Source of the DNA: Paenalcaligenes sp050487225 | Lineage (GTDB): Bacteria; Pseudomonadota; Gammaproteobacteria; Burkholderiales; Burkholderiaceae_B | DNA: 64,000 nucleotides | Assembly (NCBI RefSeq): GCF_050487225.1 | Contig: NZ_JBKQGY010000002.1 | Location: 186,001 to 250,000 of the forward strand | Direction: 5' to 3' | Shown: positions 1-8,570 of the stretch, piece after piece | Position numbering within the stretch: the stretch's first letter is position 1 | Layout of the letters: each line of letters begins with the position of its first letter | Translations under genes and position numbers: made by a program | The notes under the pieces: model-generated | Seen by the model: the letters and a program-made list of their open reading frames with translations, nothing else | Database searches by the model: none | Told to the model about the DNA's origin: nothing

Positions 1-1236
1 CAAGAAGAAAGCCACAGCAAAGAACGCAATAAAGTAGAAACCCAGCGCCACCATGACTCTGAAACTCCAGAACAGCGGTGCTACTTGTGGAACGGTATCC
101 CACGCCGCTTGTGCAATTTGTTCGTCGGTCACTTGCGTCATATCGCTGACATGACGTTTAAGCAGTAAGGCGTAACCTAGGTCTTGCCAGTGCGCATCAA
201 ACACGGCACGTGCTTCGCTATCGGTTTTATCAGCACGCACTTTTTGCAACGCGTCATAGGCCAACAAACCATTGCGTATACGTACTTGAGCATGAGCAAC
301 CAGGTCGTTGATACCGGCCATTTCGGTACTCAAGGAGCGTGTACCGATAATGCCCATCGCCCATGGAATATCCAGCTCTATAACGTTTTCACGTTTTTCC
401 TGATCAGGAATCGCGAACAGTTTGAAGCTCGCTGGTGCAGGCTCTGTTTCCCACATCGCTTCCATCGCTGCAACTTTCATTTGTTGGTGTTCAGTAGTGA
501 GGTAACCACTTTCGTCACCCAATACAACAACCGACAAAGAAGCGGCCAAACCAAAGCTCGCCGCAACGGTCAGGGATCGACGTGCAATTTCAAGGTGACG
601 TCCGCGCAAAACGTACCAAGCACTTACCCCTACCACAAACGCGGCACCCAACACGTAGCCTGAGCTAACTGTGTGTACAAACTTCGCTTGTGCCACAGGG
701 TTGAACAGCACATCAGCAAAGTTGGTCATTTCCATACGCATGGTTTCAGGATTAAAAATGGCGCCTACTGGGTTTTGCATCCAGCCATTGGCAATCAGAA
801 TCCACAGCGCGGAGAAGTTCGCACCAAAAGCAACCAGCCAGGTCACCACCAAGTGGCTCACTTTGGACAACCTATCCCACCCAAAAAAGAACAACCCTAC
901 AAACGTCGCTTCCAAAAAGAAGGCCATCAAGCCTTCAATCGCTAACGGTGCACCAAAAATGTCACCTACGTAGTGACTGTAGTACGCCCAGTTCATCCCG
1001 AACTGAAACTCCATCACTACCCCGGTTCCCACCCCTAGCGCAAAGTTGATACCAAACAGCTTGCCCCAGAACATGGTCATACGACGCCAAATGGCGTTGC
1101 CCGTCATGACGTACACGCTCTCCATAATGGCAAGCAAGAACGATAACCCTAAGGTTAAGGGAACAAAAAGAAAGTGAAACATTGCGGTGGAGGCAAATTG
1201 CCACCTCGACAATGACACCACGTCTAAATCAATCAT
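1..1236 (-). CDS. cydA: Cytochrome bd ubiquinol oxidase subunit I (3' end outside window)
   Basis: Subunit I of the inner-membrane cytochrome bd quinol oxidase, which reduces oxygen with quinol at high affinity. The frame is open from the ATG at 1236 to position 1, giving 412 N-terminal residues of a protein usually near 520. Visible marks are the start MIDLDVVSLSRWQFASTAMF followed by the conserved N-terminal heme-ligand histidine, several hydrophobic helices, and a Q-loop-side stretch containing MGIIGTRSL and RNGLLAYDAL. It overlaps the stop of the upstream regulator gene by 8 bp, so the two are almost certainly co-transcribed. cydB would lie beyond the left edge. Identity is secure; only the C-terminus is unseen. 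Confidence 0.95.
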   Translation of the reverse strand, partial: MIDLDVVSLSRWQFASTAMFHFLFVPLTLGLSFLLAIMESVYVMTGNAIWRRMTMFWGKLFGINFALGVGTGVVMEFQFGMNWAYYSHYVGDIFGAPLAIEGLMAFFLEATFVGLFFFGWDRLSKVSHLVVTWLVAFGANFSALWILIANGWMQNPVGAIFNPETMRMEMTNFADVLFNPVAQAKFVHTVSSGYVLGAAFVVGVSAWYVLRGRHLEIARRSLTVAASFGLAASLSVVVLGDESGYLTTEHQQMKVAAMEAMWETEPAPASFKLFAIPDQEKRENVIELDIPWAMGIIGTRSLSTEMAGINDLVAHAQVRIRNGLLAYDALQKVRADKTDSEARAVFDAHWQDLGYALLLKRHVSDMTQVTDEQIAQAAWDTVPQVAPLFWSFRVMVALGFYFIAFFAVAFFL

Positions 1237-1798
1237 GTTGATCTCCGGATAACTTCACACTTTTGCGGACCTTGCCCACTAGGCCCAACACCTTCTGCAC
1301 CTTGGAGCCAAGTTTCATCAAGCTCTGCAAGGTTTCTGGCGGCAAGTTCTGGATCTCATCAAACCAGCCCGTAGCCAGCTCTATCAACTCCAACATTGCC
1401 GCAATTCGTTGATGTTCGTACTCCTCACGCTCACCGTCTGGTTGCTCCATCAATATGGAACGCAACAGCGTCAGCGTAGGATCAATCTCGCGCTTACGTT
1501 TTTCCTCGACCAGGATGCGAAAGATTTCCCAAACATCTTTGGGTGATTCAAAGTAATCCCGGCGATCACCCACTTTGTGGGTCAGTAACACCAGCCGCCA
1601 AGACTGCAACTCGTGCAGGCTCATGCTCACGTTAGAACGCGAGATTTTTAAGGTTTCGGCGATTTCTTCTGCGTGCAACGGCTCAGGAGACAAAAACAAC
1701 AATGCGTAAATCTGCCCTACGGTTCGATTTACGCCCCAGCGCCCACCCATTTCACCGAAATGCAAAATAAAGCGTTCGGCTTGCTGGTCCAATACCAT
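1229..1798 (-). CDS. GbsR/MarR-family transcriptional regulator upstream of cydA
   Basis: A 189-residue winged-helix DNA-binding protein of the GbsR/MarR type. The helix-turn-helix lies at about residues 35-75 (LHAEEIAETLKISRSNVSMS), followed by a wing with KVGDRRDYF and a helical C-terminal part. It is the first gene of an apparent operon with cydA: its TGA at 1229-1231 overlaps the cydA start. Two similar palindromes lie 16-51 bp upstream of its ATG, a likely autoregulatory operator. The inferred role is control of the bd oxidase operon; the signal sensed is unknown. Confidence 0.85.
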   Translation of the reverse strand: MVLDQQAERFILHFGEMGGRWGVNRTVGQIYALLFLSPEPLHAEEIAETLKISRSNVSMSLHELQSWRLVLLTHKVGDRRDYFESPKDVWEIFRILVEEKRKREIDPTLTLLRSILMEQPDGEREEYEHQRIAAMLELIELATGWFDEIQNLPPETLQSLMKLGSKVQKVLGLVGKVRKSVKLSGDQHD

Positions 1799-1813
1799 CT
1801 GTGACTCCTGAAG

Positions 1814-1849
1814 TTTCAGTAATTACTGAAATTGCGATAATTACAGAAT
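1814..1849. promoter_or_regulatory. Tandem palindromic operator upstream of the GbsR-cydA operon
   Basis: A perfect 18-bp palindrome, TTTCAGTAATTACTGAAA, occupies 1814-1831. A second copy at 1832-1849, TTGCGATAATTACAGAAT, matches it at 13 of 18 positions. Their TAATTA centres are exactly 18 bp apart. The pair lies just upstream of the GbsR-like gene and about 105 bp upstream of the divergent kdsD gene. Inferred to be bound by the regulator encoded next to it. Confidence 0.6.
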
Positions 1850-1954
1850 CATAGCGCTATGCACTAGCCTATTCAAGCCTCAAGCTTTAAATCATTACTT
1901 CTCCGCAAGCAGGCAAAGTCCGGCTAAAATACGCGATTAGGGTAGAATTTTGCT

Positions 1955-2944
1955 ATGAGAGCCTTCATCACACCGGATCCAAAACGCGTTATTGCTTCGG
2001 CTCAGCGCACATTCGATATAGAGACTCATGCTTTGCAAGCATTGCGAGGCAGGCTGAATGACAACCTCGTCAAAGCGGTAGGCCTGTTGCTGAATTGCAA
2101 AGGCAGAGTAGTCGTCACAGGAATTGGCAAATCTGGCCATATTGCGCGGAAAATTGCCGCAACCTTGGCGTCCACTGGCACTCCTGCTTTCTTCATGCAT
2201 GCGGCAGAAGCCCTGCATGGTGATTTGGGCATGATTACCGAAGACGACTTAGTGATCGCCTTATCGTATTCAGGCAAAGCACAAGAGCTCATCACTGTAC
2301 TCACTGTGACACGACGCCTAGGCATCAAATTGATTGCCATGACAGGTAACGAGCAGTCCGAATTAGCACAAAGTGCAGACCTGCATCTAGAGGTGCATAT
2401 AGACCAAGAGGCTTGTCCGCTGAATTTAGCTCCTACTGCCAGCACCACCGCCTGCTTGGTATTGGGTGACGCATTAGCTGTAGCGTGTTTAGAAGCCCGT
2501 GGTTTTAGTGCTGAAGATTTTGCGCGCTCGCACCCCGGTGGCGCACTAGGCAAACAACTACTGACCTTTGTGCGCGATGTCATGCGCCAAGGCGACGCAC
2601 TCCCTATCGTTCATACAGACACTCTGGTTACCGACGCATTGGCTGAAATGTCCGCCAAAGGCATGGGAATGACCATCGTCGTGGATGCCCAGCAGCATCC
2701 TGTGGGCATCTTTACGGATGGCGATTTGCGCAGACTGATTGCCAAACAAGGCGACATACGCGAGGCTACGGTTTCGGTAGGTATGACACCCTCGCCGCGC
2801 CAGATTCCTGCTCAAGCGCTAGCCATAGAAGCCGCCCGAATGATGGACGATAATCGTATTCATCAAGTACTCATCACAAACCAGCACGGCCAACTGATTG
2901 GCGCATTGCATATGCATGACCTGCTGGCTGCGAAGGTGATCTAA
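1955..2944 (+). CDS. kdsD: Arabinose-5-phosphate isomerase KdsD
   Basis: Interconverts ribulose 5-phosphate and arabinose 5-phosphate, the first step to KDO for LPS inner core. The 329-residue protein has an N-terminal SIS domain (about residues 35-190, with VVVTGIGKSGHIARKIAATL and the acceptor-loop SYSGKAQEL) and two C-terminal CBS motifs (about 205-329), the usual layout and length. It opens a tight run of five LPS genes: kdsC starts 1 bp after its stop. It is divergent from the GbsR-cydA operon, so the 156-bp gap must carry both promoters. Confidence 0.95.
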   Translation: MRAFITPDPKRVIASAQRTFDIETHALQALRGRLNDNLVKAVGLLLNCKGRVVVTGIGKSGHIARKIAATLASTGTPAFFMHAAEALHGDLGMITEDDLVIALSYSGKAQELITVLTVTRRLGIKLIAMTGNEQSELAQSADLHLEVHIDQEACPLNLAPTASTTACLVLGDALAVACLEARGFSAEDFARSHPGGALGKQLLTFVRDVMRQGDALPIVHTDTLVTDALAEMSAKGMGMTIVVDAQQHPVGIFTDGDLRRLIAKQGDIREATVSVGMTPSPRQIPAQALAIEAARMMDDNRIHQVLITNQHGQLIGALHMHDLLAAKVI

Positions 2945-2945
2945 C

Positions 2946-3554
2946 ATGTCTCAACACTCTCCCCTCACCGCCCCACACCCTGTAGAAGCCTTAATCTTGG
3001 CGCGTGTGGATGCATCACTACAGCAACGCCTCAAAGCCATCCGTCTGATGGTGTTTGATGTAGACGGCGTGCTCACGGATGGCCGACTCTGGTATGGCGA
3101 ACACGGCGAAGCACTAAAAGCTTTCCATGCATTGGATGGGTTAGGCCTGCGCCTACTCAAAGAAAACGGTGTACACGTCGCATTGGTCACAGGCCGACAA
3201 GGAGCCATCGTGGCTAGACGTGCCGCCGATCTGGGTATTGCCGAAGTACATCAGGGCATAAGCGACAAGTTGCCAGTGATTCAAGAAATCGCCACCAAAA
3301 TGGGGCTAAACCTTTCTGAAATCGGCTACATGGGCGACGACATTATTGACTTGATGGCAATGCAACGTGTGGGCTTTGCGGCGAGCGTGCCCAATGCACC
3401 TCCCTACATTTCACAAGTTGCCCATTGGGTCGCTGCGCAAGACGGTGGCTCTGGTGCCGTACGTGAGTGCTGTGATCTGATTCTGGCCGCACAAGGCAAA
3501 CTAGGCGCTTGCTTGCAACCCAGAACCTTCAACACTGCTGGTTCTATTCAGTAA
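2946..3554 (+). CDS. kdsC: 3-deoxy-D-manno-octulosonate 8-phosphate phosphatase KdsC
   Basis: HAD-superfamily phosphatase that removes phosphate from KDO 8-phosphate in the cytoplasm. At 202 residues it shows the nucleophile motif DVDGVLTDG (Asp38 and Asp40), a TGRQG motif II and the late motif GYMGDDIIDL. It lacks a cap domain, as expected of the tetrameric KdsC type. An N-terminal extension of about 30 residues precedes the HAD core, longer than in E. coli KdsC. It lies between kdsD (1 bp away) and lptC (8 bp away). Confidence 0.94.
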   Translation: MSQHSPLTAPHPVEALILARVDASLQQRLKAIRLMVFDVDGVLTDGRLWYGEHGEALKAFHALDGLGLRLLKENGVHVALVTGRQGAIVARRAADLGIAEVHQGISDKLPVIQEIATKMGLNLSEIGYMGDDIIDLMAMQRVGFAASVPNAPPYISQVAHWVAAQDGGSGAVRECCDLILAAQGKLGACLQPRTFNTAGSIQ

Positions 3555-3562
3555 GGCTTAGC

Positions 3563-4168
3563 ATGCGCGAAAAACTGCCTTCACTCGTTGCGATGATACT
3601 GCTGACCATTTTGGTCGCAGGCACATGGTGGGCGGCCGACTATACGCACCGTTCTATTGAAGTAGACCCCCCACGACGTTTCACACACGAACCTGATTCG
3701 TGGGCAAAGAACTTTATCTTGGTGCGTAGTGACGAAACAGGACGTGCATTAAACCGTCTGGAAGGTGAGCACATGCTGCACTTCCCGGACGACGACTCGT
3801 ACGAAATTACTAACGCCCGTGCGGTGAGCAACCAAGTAGACTCCCCCATTATCATTGCCACAGCCAACACCGCCATCATGGATCAAGACGGCAGCCGCAT
3901 TACCTTGGTGGGCGATGCACATGCTCAACGTTTGCCAGATGCCGAGCGCAAGCCCTTGGATGTACAAAGTGAAGTGCTGGTGATTCTGCCTGACGAAGAT
4001 GTAGTACACACCAAAGAACCCGCCTTGGTCGTGAATGGTAATTCCACCATGCGCGGCACAGGCATGCGCTACAACAACACCACACGTCAGCTTGAGGTGT
4101 TTTCCGCCTCAGATGTCAAAATATCAGGCCAAGACCGACAAGAACGTCAGTCTTCCTCCAACCCTTGA
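3563..4168 (+). CDS. lptC: LPS export system protein LptC
   Basis: Bitopic inner-membrane protein that passes LPS from the LptB2FG extractor to LptA. The ATG at 3563 (MREKLPSLVAMILLTILVAG) gives 201 residues and places the single N-terminal membrane helix at residues 5-25. An upstream in-frame start at 3509 would overlap kdsC and push the helix inward, so it was not chosen. The remainder is a periplasmic beta-jellyroll domain of the LptC/YrbK type. It is followed 8 bp later by lptA. Confidence 0.88.
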   Translation: MREKLPSLVAMILLTILVAGTWWAADYTHRSIEVDPPRRFTHEPDSWAKNFILVRSDETGRALNRLEGEHMLHFPDDDSYEITNARAVSNQVDSPIIIATANTAIMDQDGSRITLVGDAHAQRLPDAERKPLDVQSEVLVILPDEDVVHTKEPALVVNGNSTMRGTGMRYNNTTRQLEVFSASDVKISGQDRQERQSSSNP

Positions 4169-4176
4169 AGACCCCT

Positions 4177-4800
4177 ATGATTCCTGCACTTTCTACTCTT
4201 ACGCAACCTCGCTCACGCCCCTTGCTTTGGTGTGCAGGGATTGTGTTAGCGCTAGGTACTACGATGGCGGCGGCGCAAACCACGCCACCTGTAGAAGAGC
4301 CTGACACGCTGATTTTGTCCGACACCCTACACTACGATGACATCAAGCGCGAAAGTGTGTTTGTGGGCAACGTGACCATGACGCGTGGCAATATGACGCT
4401 GTCGTCTGATCGCCTAGCCATGCGCGAAGATGCCGACGGTTTTCAATACGGTACCGCCACAGTAGAACAATCGGATCGCGTACATCTACGCCAAGAAAAG
4501 CCTGAAAAATTTGAGAACATCAAATCAGAAAGCATACGTGCTGAATACGATGGCAAAACCAAACAACTGATCTTGATAGGCCAAGCCGTGGTCACACGTT
4601 ATGTATGCGGCCAACCCCAAGACAACATCCGTGGTGAGCGTATTGTGTATCACCAAGATACCGACACCTACGAAGCTTTCGGTGGCCCACAATCCGCCGG
4701 CCCCAACCAGCGCGTGCGTTCTGTGACTCGTCACCGTTCCAAATCTGACGCTGCTCTAGCCGATTGCACCAACAAATCCTCCGCTGCTGCCAAACGCTAA
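4177..4800 (+). CDS. lptA: Periplasmic LPS-bridge protein LptA
   Basis: Forms the periplasmic LPS bridge between LptC and LptD. ATG 4177 gives 207 residues with a signal peptide (hydrophobic core LLWCAGIVLALGTTMAAAQ, cleavage near AAA-Q). The OstA/LptA-like repeat region follows, with the typical DTLHYDDIKRESVFVGNVTMTRG opening. A TTG at 4165 in the same frame overlaps the lptC stop and could also serve as start. The C-terminal tail is rich in Lys, Ser and Ala. It is in operon with lptC and lptB. Confidence 0.88.
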   Translation: MIPALSTLTQPRSRPLLWCAGIVLALGTTMAAAQTTPPVEEPDTLILSDTLHYDDIKRESVFVGNVTMTRGNMTLSSDRLAMREDADGFQYGTATVEQSDRVHLRQEKPEKFENIKSESIRAEYDGKTKQLILIGQAVVTRYVCGQPQDNIRGERIVYHQDTDTYEAFGGPQSAGPNQRVRSVTRHRSKSDAALADCTNKSSAAAKR

Positions 4801-4809
4801 TCACGTATC

Positions 4810-5586
4810 ATGGAAAACACCGCTTCTACTCCTCATGAGGCCACTGGCCACCTTATCGCCACTGGGCTAAGCAAAACTTACGGCAAACGTACCGTCGTAA
4901 AAGATGTGTCCATCACCGTAAACAGCGGTGAAGTGGTAGGTTTGCTAGGACCTAACGGGGCAGGTAAAACCACCAGCTTCTACATGATTGTGGGCATTGT
5001 GGCTGCAGACCGTGGCCGTATAGAAATTGACGGCACCCCCATTGCGGCCCTACCCATGCACAAGCGCGCTCAGTTGGGCCTGTCGTACTTGCCTCAAGAT
5101 GCTTCGGTCTTTAGACGTCTGACGGTTGAGCAAAACATTCGTGCTGTGCTTGAGCTGCAAATCGATCGCCAAACAGGCAAACGCTTTAAAGCAGCTCAGC
5201 TCAACGAGCAACTAGAACGCTTGATTGATGAACTGCAAATCAATCACATCCGTACCAACACCGCACTATCCTTGTCCGGTGGTGAACGTAGACGTGTGGA
5301 AATTGCGCGTGCTTTGGCTACCCAACCGCGTTTCATCCTGTTAGATGAGCCATTTGCGGGTGTAGACCCTATTGCAGTGATCGAAATCCAGCGTATTGTG
5401 CAGTATTTGAAATCCCGTCAAATTGGGGTACTGATTACTGACCACAACGTGCGTGAAACGCTGGGGATCTGTGACCGCGCCTATATTATTAGCGACGGTA
5501 CAGTGCTCACCAGCGGCCACCCCGACGAGATCATTAATAACGAAGCCGTACGTCAGGTGTACCTGGGTCAGCACTTCAAAATGTAG
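4810..5586 (+). CDS. lptB: LPS export ABC transporter ATP-binding protein LptB
   Basis: ATPase that powers LPS extraction by LptFG. The 258-residue protein has Walker A GPNGAGKT (Lys53), the Q-loop in LPQDASVF, signature LSGGERRR, Walker B ILLDEPFAGVDP and the switch His in ITDHNVRET. It ends the kdsD-to-lptB run. In many Burkholderiales rpoN comes next, but here the next gene is hpf after 153 bp that contain no sizeable reading frame. Confidence 0.96.
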   Translation: MENTASTPHEATGHLIATGLSKTYGKRTVVKDVSITVNSGEVVGLLGPNGAGKTTSFYMIVGIVAADRGRIEIDGTPIAALPMHKRAQLGLSYLPQDASVFRRLTVEQNIRAVLELQIDRQTGKRFKAAQLNEQLERLIDELQINHIRTNTALSLSGGERRRVEIARALATQPRFILLDEPFAGVDPIAVIEIQRIVQYLKSRQIGVLITDHNVRETLGICDRAYIISDGTVLTSGHPDEIINNEAVRQVYLGQHFKM

Positions 5587-5739
5587 GTACGGGAAAACAC
5601 GGATTTTTGACCAGAATCATGCTCAAAGGCGTTGACTTATGTATACTGAAGTCATCGATAACAGATATGGAGAACACGCCTTACCTACTGTCCTTCGCAC
5701 ACGTACGCTGTGCATATTGACCTCACAGGAGAGCTTTAT

Positions 5740-6066
5740 ATGAGTCTGAGCATTACCGGTCGCAACGTAGAAATCACTCCAGCCATCCGCGAATACGTGG
5801 AAAACAAAATTGGCCGCGTCGGCAAACATTTCGATAGCGTCATAGGCATTCAGGTCGTTCTTTCAGTTGAGCGCGTACAGCACAAAGCCGAGGTTACCCT
5901 GCGTCTAGCAGGCAAAGACCTACACAGCGAAGCCGCCGAAGAATCCATGTATGCTGCCATTGATGTACTGGCTGACAAGGTTGAAAGGCAAATCATCAAG
6001 GCTAAGGACAAAGTTGGGAATCACGCACACACTCCGCACAAGCGTATGGAATCCGCCTCACTATAA
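5740..6066 (+). CDS. hpf: Ribosome hibernation promoting factor (short HPF)
   Basis: Binds the 30S decoding region and promotes 70S dimerisation or inactivation in stationary phase. The start at 5740 (MSLSITGRNVEITPAIREYV) is chosen because an AGGAG lies 7 bp upstream; an upstream GTG at 5710 has no such support. The 108-residue length is the short HPF/YfiA class without the long C-terminal domain. It is followed by an intrinsic terminator at 6118. The adjacent ptsN and hprK are its usual neighbours, but rpoN is absent. Confidence 0.92.
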   Translation: MSLSITGRNVEITPAIREYVENKIGRVGKHFDSVIGIQVVLSVERVQHKAEVTLRLAGKDLHSEAAEESMYAAIDVLADKVERQIIKAKDKVGNHAHTPHKRMESASL

Positions 6067-6117
6067 AGTCAGAGTTACTTTATAATCAGTAGGCCTATAC
6101 ACTACTGCATCTACCTA

Positions 6118-6145
6118 GCCCCGTAACATGGGGCTTTATTATTTC
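6118..6145 (+). terminator. Intrinsic terminator after hpf
   Basis: Stem GCCCC (6118-6122) and GGGGC (6130-6134) with a 7-nt loop, followed by TTTATTATTT. A second inverted repeat, TATAAAGT with ACTTTATA near 6063-6085, lies just before it and may extend the 3' structure of the hpf transcript. Confidence 0.6.
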
Positions 6146-6223
6146 TGCAGTTTCGTATTAAATGGCGCTTAACTCTCATTAATGTGACGGTGCTTACCCG
6201 CACTAGTCTCTGTACTGTAAATC

Positions 6224-6712
6224 ATGAACTTACTGTCGCGAATTCTGCCTCCCTCAAATGTTGTACTGGATCTGGTGGCTACCAGCAAAAAGCGCGCATT
6301 TGAACAAGCAGGTTTGTTATTCGAAAACAATCAGGGCATTGCCCGTACGGTTGTTTTTCAAAGCCTATTCTCACGCGAACGCCTAGGATCGACCGCGCTG
6401 GGTCACAACGTCGCCGTTCCTCATGGCCGTATCAAAGATCTTAAAGAGCCGCTAGCGGCTTTTATTCGTTTATCGGAACCCGTTCGTTTCGATGCCTGCG
6501 ATGGCCGCACTGCTAGTCTGTTGTTTATTCTGTTGGTTCCCGAAAATGCAACTCAGGTGCACTTGGACTTGCTGGCTGAAATTGCCCGCCTGATGTCCGA
6601 CCCTGACCTGCGCCACGCGCTGAACACAGAAACGGATCCTGCTGTCATCCACCAACTTCTCACCAGCCATGTGGATAAACCAGACCATGTTGACGATACA
6701 GGAACTTGTTAG
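6224..6712 (+). CDS. ptsN: PTS-Ntr EIIA component PtsN
   Basis: Regulatory phosphotransfer protein of the nitrogen PTS branch, not a sugar transporter. The 162-residue EIIA domain carries the phospho-accepting histidine in LGHNVAVPHGRI (His67). It is usually encoded beside rpoN, whose absence here is notable. Its 3' end overlaps the likely hprK start by 26 bp, indicating translational coupling. The start ATG at 6224 fits the family N-terminus. Confidence 0.93.
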   Translation: MNLLSRILPPSNVVLDLVATSKKRAFEQAGLLFENNQGIARTVVFQSLFSRERLGSTALGHNVAVPHGRIKDLKEPLAAFIRLSEPVRFDACDGRTASLLFILLVPENATQVHLDLLAEIARLMSDPDLRHALNTETDPAVIHQLLTSHVDKPDHVDDTGTC

Positions 6713-7622
6713 CGATACCACTGAACGTCTGAATTTTAAATGGCTGGCAGGTGAATTATCCGCCGCCCATATCCTGCTGGATCCCGGCATGGCTGCCGCC
6801 GATCTGCTTGGGCACTTGAACTTAATACACCCTGCCCGTATTCAGGTCTTTGGTCTAGAAGAGCTGTCGTACTATCACCGCTTTGATGTAAAGCGACGTC
6901 AACACCATCTAGAAGAACTGGCTCAAGGCGGCGTACCTGCCATTATCATTGCCAGCAATGCAACTGCCCCTGAGGACTTGGTGAGTTTTTGCGCACAACA
7001 CCATGTTCCTCTATTAGCCTCGCCGCTGGATGCTGCTGAGATCATCGACCTACTTCGTGTTTATCTCAACAAGCGTCTGGCTCCCAGCACCATTTTGCAT
7101 GGCGTATTTCTGGATGTGCTTGGGCTAGGGGTATTAATTACGGGCGAATCCGGTTTAGGGAAAAGCGAGCTCGCACTGGAATTGATTTCCCGTGGACACG
7201 GCTTGGTCGCTGATGATGCGGTAGAAGTATTTCGCACAGCCCCTAGCGTGATTGAAGGTCAATGTCCGGCATTGCTGCAAAATCTGCTAGAAGTACGTGG
7301 TTTGGGCCTACTTGATATACGCACCATCTTTGGTGAAACATCAGTACGCCGCAAAATGAACCTCAAACTCATTGTGCATTTGATGCGAGCCAACCCTGCG
7401 GACTTTGAACGTTTACCTATGCAAGATCGCACTCAATCCATTTTGGGAGTGGATATCTTGCAAGTCATGCTGCAAGTGGCAGCAGGTCGAAACTTGGCTG
7501 TGTTAGTAGAAGCTGCTGTACGAAACACTATCCTGAAGATTCGTGGCATTGATACCATGCGTGATTTTATTGAGCGTCAAGCACAGGCCATACAGGAAAG
7601 CAGTCAACAGCGTGTAGTATAG
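6687..7622 (+). CDS. hprK: HPr kinase/phosphorylase HprK
   Basis: Bifunctional enzyme that phosphorylates or dephosphorylates a serine of HPr. It has an N-terminal HprK domain (about 1-125) and a C-terminal kinase domain with Walker A GESGLGKS, a capping DDAVEVFR segment and the EVRGLGLLDIRTIFG signature. ATG 6687 (MLTIQELVSDTTERLNFKW, 311 residues) fits the family; an ATG at 6669 would add six residues. ptsN, hprK and rapZ together are the standard betaproteobacterial incomplete-PTS module. Confidence 0.94.
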   Translation: MLTIQELVSDTTERLNFKWLAGELSAAHILLDPGMAAADLLGHLNLIHPARIQVFGLEELSYYHRFDVKRRQHHLEELAQGGVPAIIIASNATAPEDLVSFCAQHHVPLLASPLDAAEIIDLLRVYLNKRLAPSTILHGVFLDVLGLGVLITGESGLGKSELALELISRGHGLVADDAVEVFRTAPSVIEGQCPALLQNLLEVRGLGLLDIRTIFGETSVRRKMNLKLIVHLMRANPADFERLPMQDRTQSILGVDILQVMLQVAAGRNLAVLVEAAVRNTILKIRGIDTMRDFIERQAQAIQESSQQRVV

Positions 7623-7694
7623 AATTGGTATGATAGTTGGGCAGTCCTGGTATAACGCCGGCCTTTTTTTCCTTCTGTATGTCGCTGACCATCC

Positions 7695-8570
7695 ATGCTG
7701 AAAGTCGTACTTATCACCGGAATTTCAGGTTCTGGTAAATCCGTTGCCCTACGTTTGCTCGAAGATACGGGCTACACCTGCGTAGACAATTTACCTGTTC
7801 CCTTCCTGCAAGAGTTCATCACCCGTTCAGTTGAAACCCAACTGGAGCGTGTCGCTATTGCGATCGACGTACGTGCTCCCGGCGATTTGCACAGCCTACC
7901 CGGCATCCTTACCCAGTTACGTAACAGTGGCGTGGCATTGCAAGTCATTTTCTTAGATGCCAACGACCATACGCTGAAACAGCGCTATTCTGAATCTCGC
8001 CGCCGTCACCCGCTGACTGATCGCTTGCGTCAAGATAACCAAGCGCCATCATTGCAAGCCTGCATTGATGCCGAGCGCCAAATGATGGCGGCCCTGCGCG
8101 AACAAGAACACGTGATAGATACCAGCGATCTAGTCCCAGGGCAATTGCGCGCCTGGGTACGTGATCTGGTGCAAGCCGACCGTGCGTCTGTAGTGCTCAC
8201 CTTTGAGTCTTTTGCCTACAAACGAGGGGTGCCTGGCGACGCCGATCTGGTATTTGATGTGCGTTGCTTACCCAATCCACACTATGACCCTGAGTTGCGT
8301 CACCTGACTGGCCGCGATGAACCCGTTGCGTTATGGCTAGACCGTTTTGGTAGCGTACAAAACATGGTGGATGACATCGCCAGTTTTGTTGAACGCTGGT
8401 TACCACTCTACATGCAAGACACGCGTAACTACCTAACGGTAGCCATTGGCTGTACCGGCGGCCAACACCGCTCTGTCTATGTGGTAGAGCAATTAGCCAG
8501 ACGCTTTGGCCAGCATTCTCCGTTGTTAGTGCGCCATCGCAACCAACCCCCCATCAATCCGGTGCCATGA
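7695..8570 (+). CDS. rapZ: RNase adapter protein RapZ
   Basis: P-loop protein that in enterobacteria binds the sRNA GlmZ and recruits RNase E, tying amino-sugar synthesis to envelope need. The 291-residue protein has Walker A GISGSGKS near residue 8, Walker B-like VDNLPVPFL, and the conserved C-terminal domain ending in AIGCTGGQHRSVYVVEQLA. Whether a GlmZ-like RNA exists here cannot be judged. The stop overlaps the rlpA start by 4 bp (ATGA). Confidence 0.94.
   Translation: MLKVVLITGISGSGKSVALRLLEDTGYTCVDNLPVPFLQEFITRSVETQLERVAIAIDVRAPGDLHSLPGILTQLRNSGVALQVIFLDANDHTLKQRYSESRRRHPLTDRLRQDNQAPSLQACIDAERQMMAALREQEHVIDTSDLVPGQLRAWVRDLVQADRASVVLTFESFAYKRGVPGDADLVFDVRCLPNPHYDPELRHLTGRDEPVALWLDRFGSVQNMVDDIASFVERWLPLYMQDTRNYLTVAIGCTGGQHRSVYVVEQLARRFGQHSPLLVRHRNQPPINPVP

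Noticed and set aside
184..973. Plus-strand reading frames in the first kilobase
   Set aside because: They lie opposite the continuous cydA frame on the minus strand, whose protein is unmistakable.
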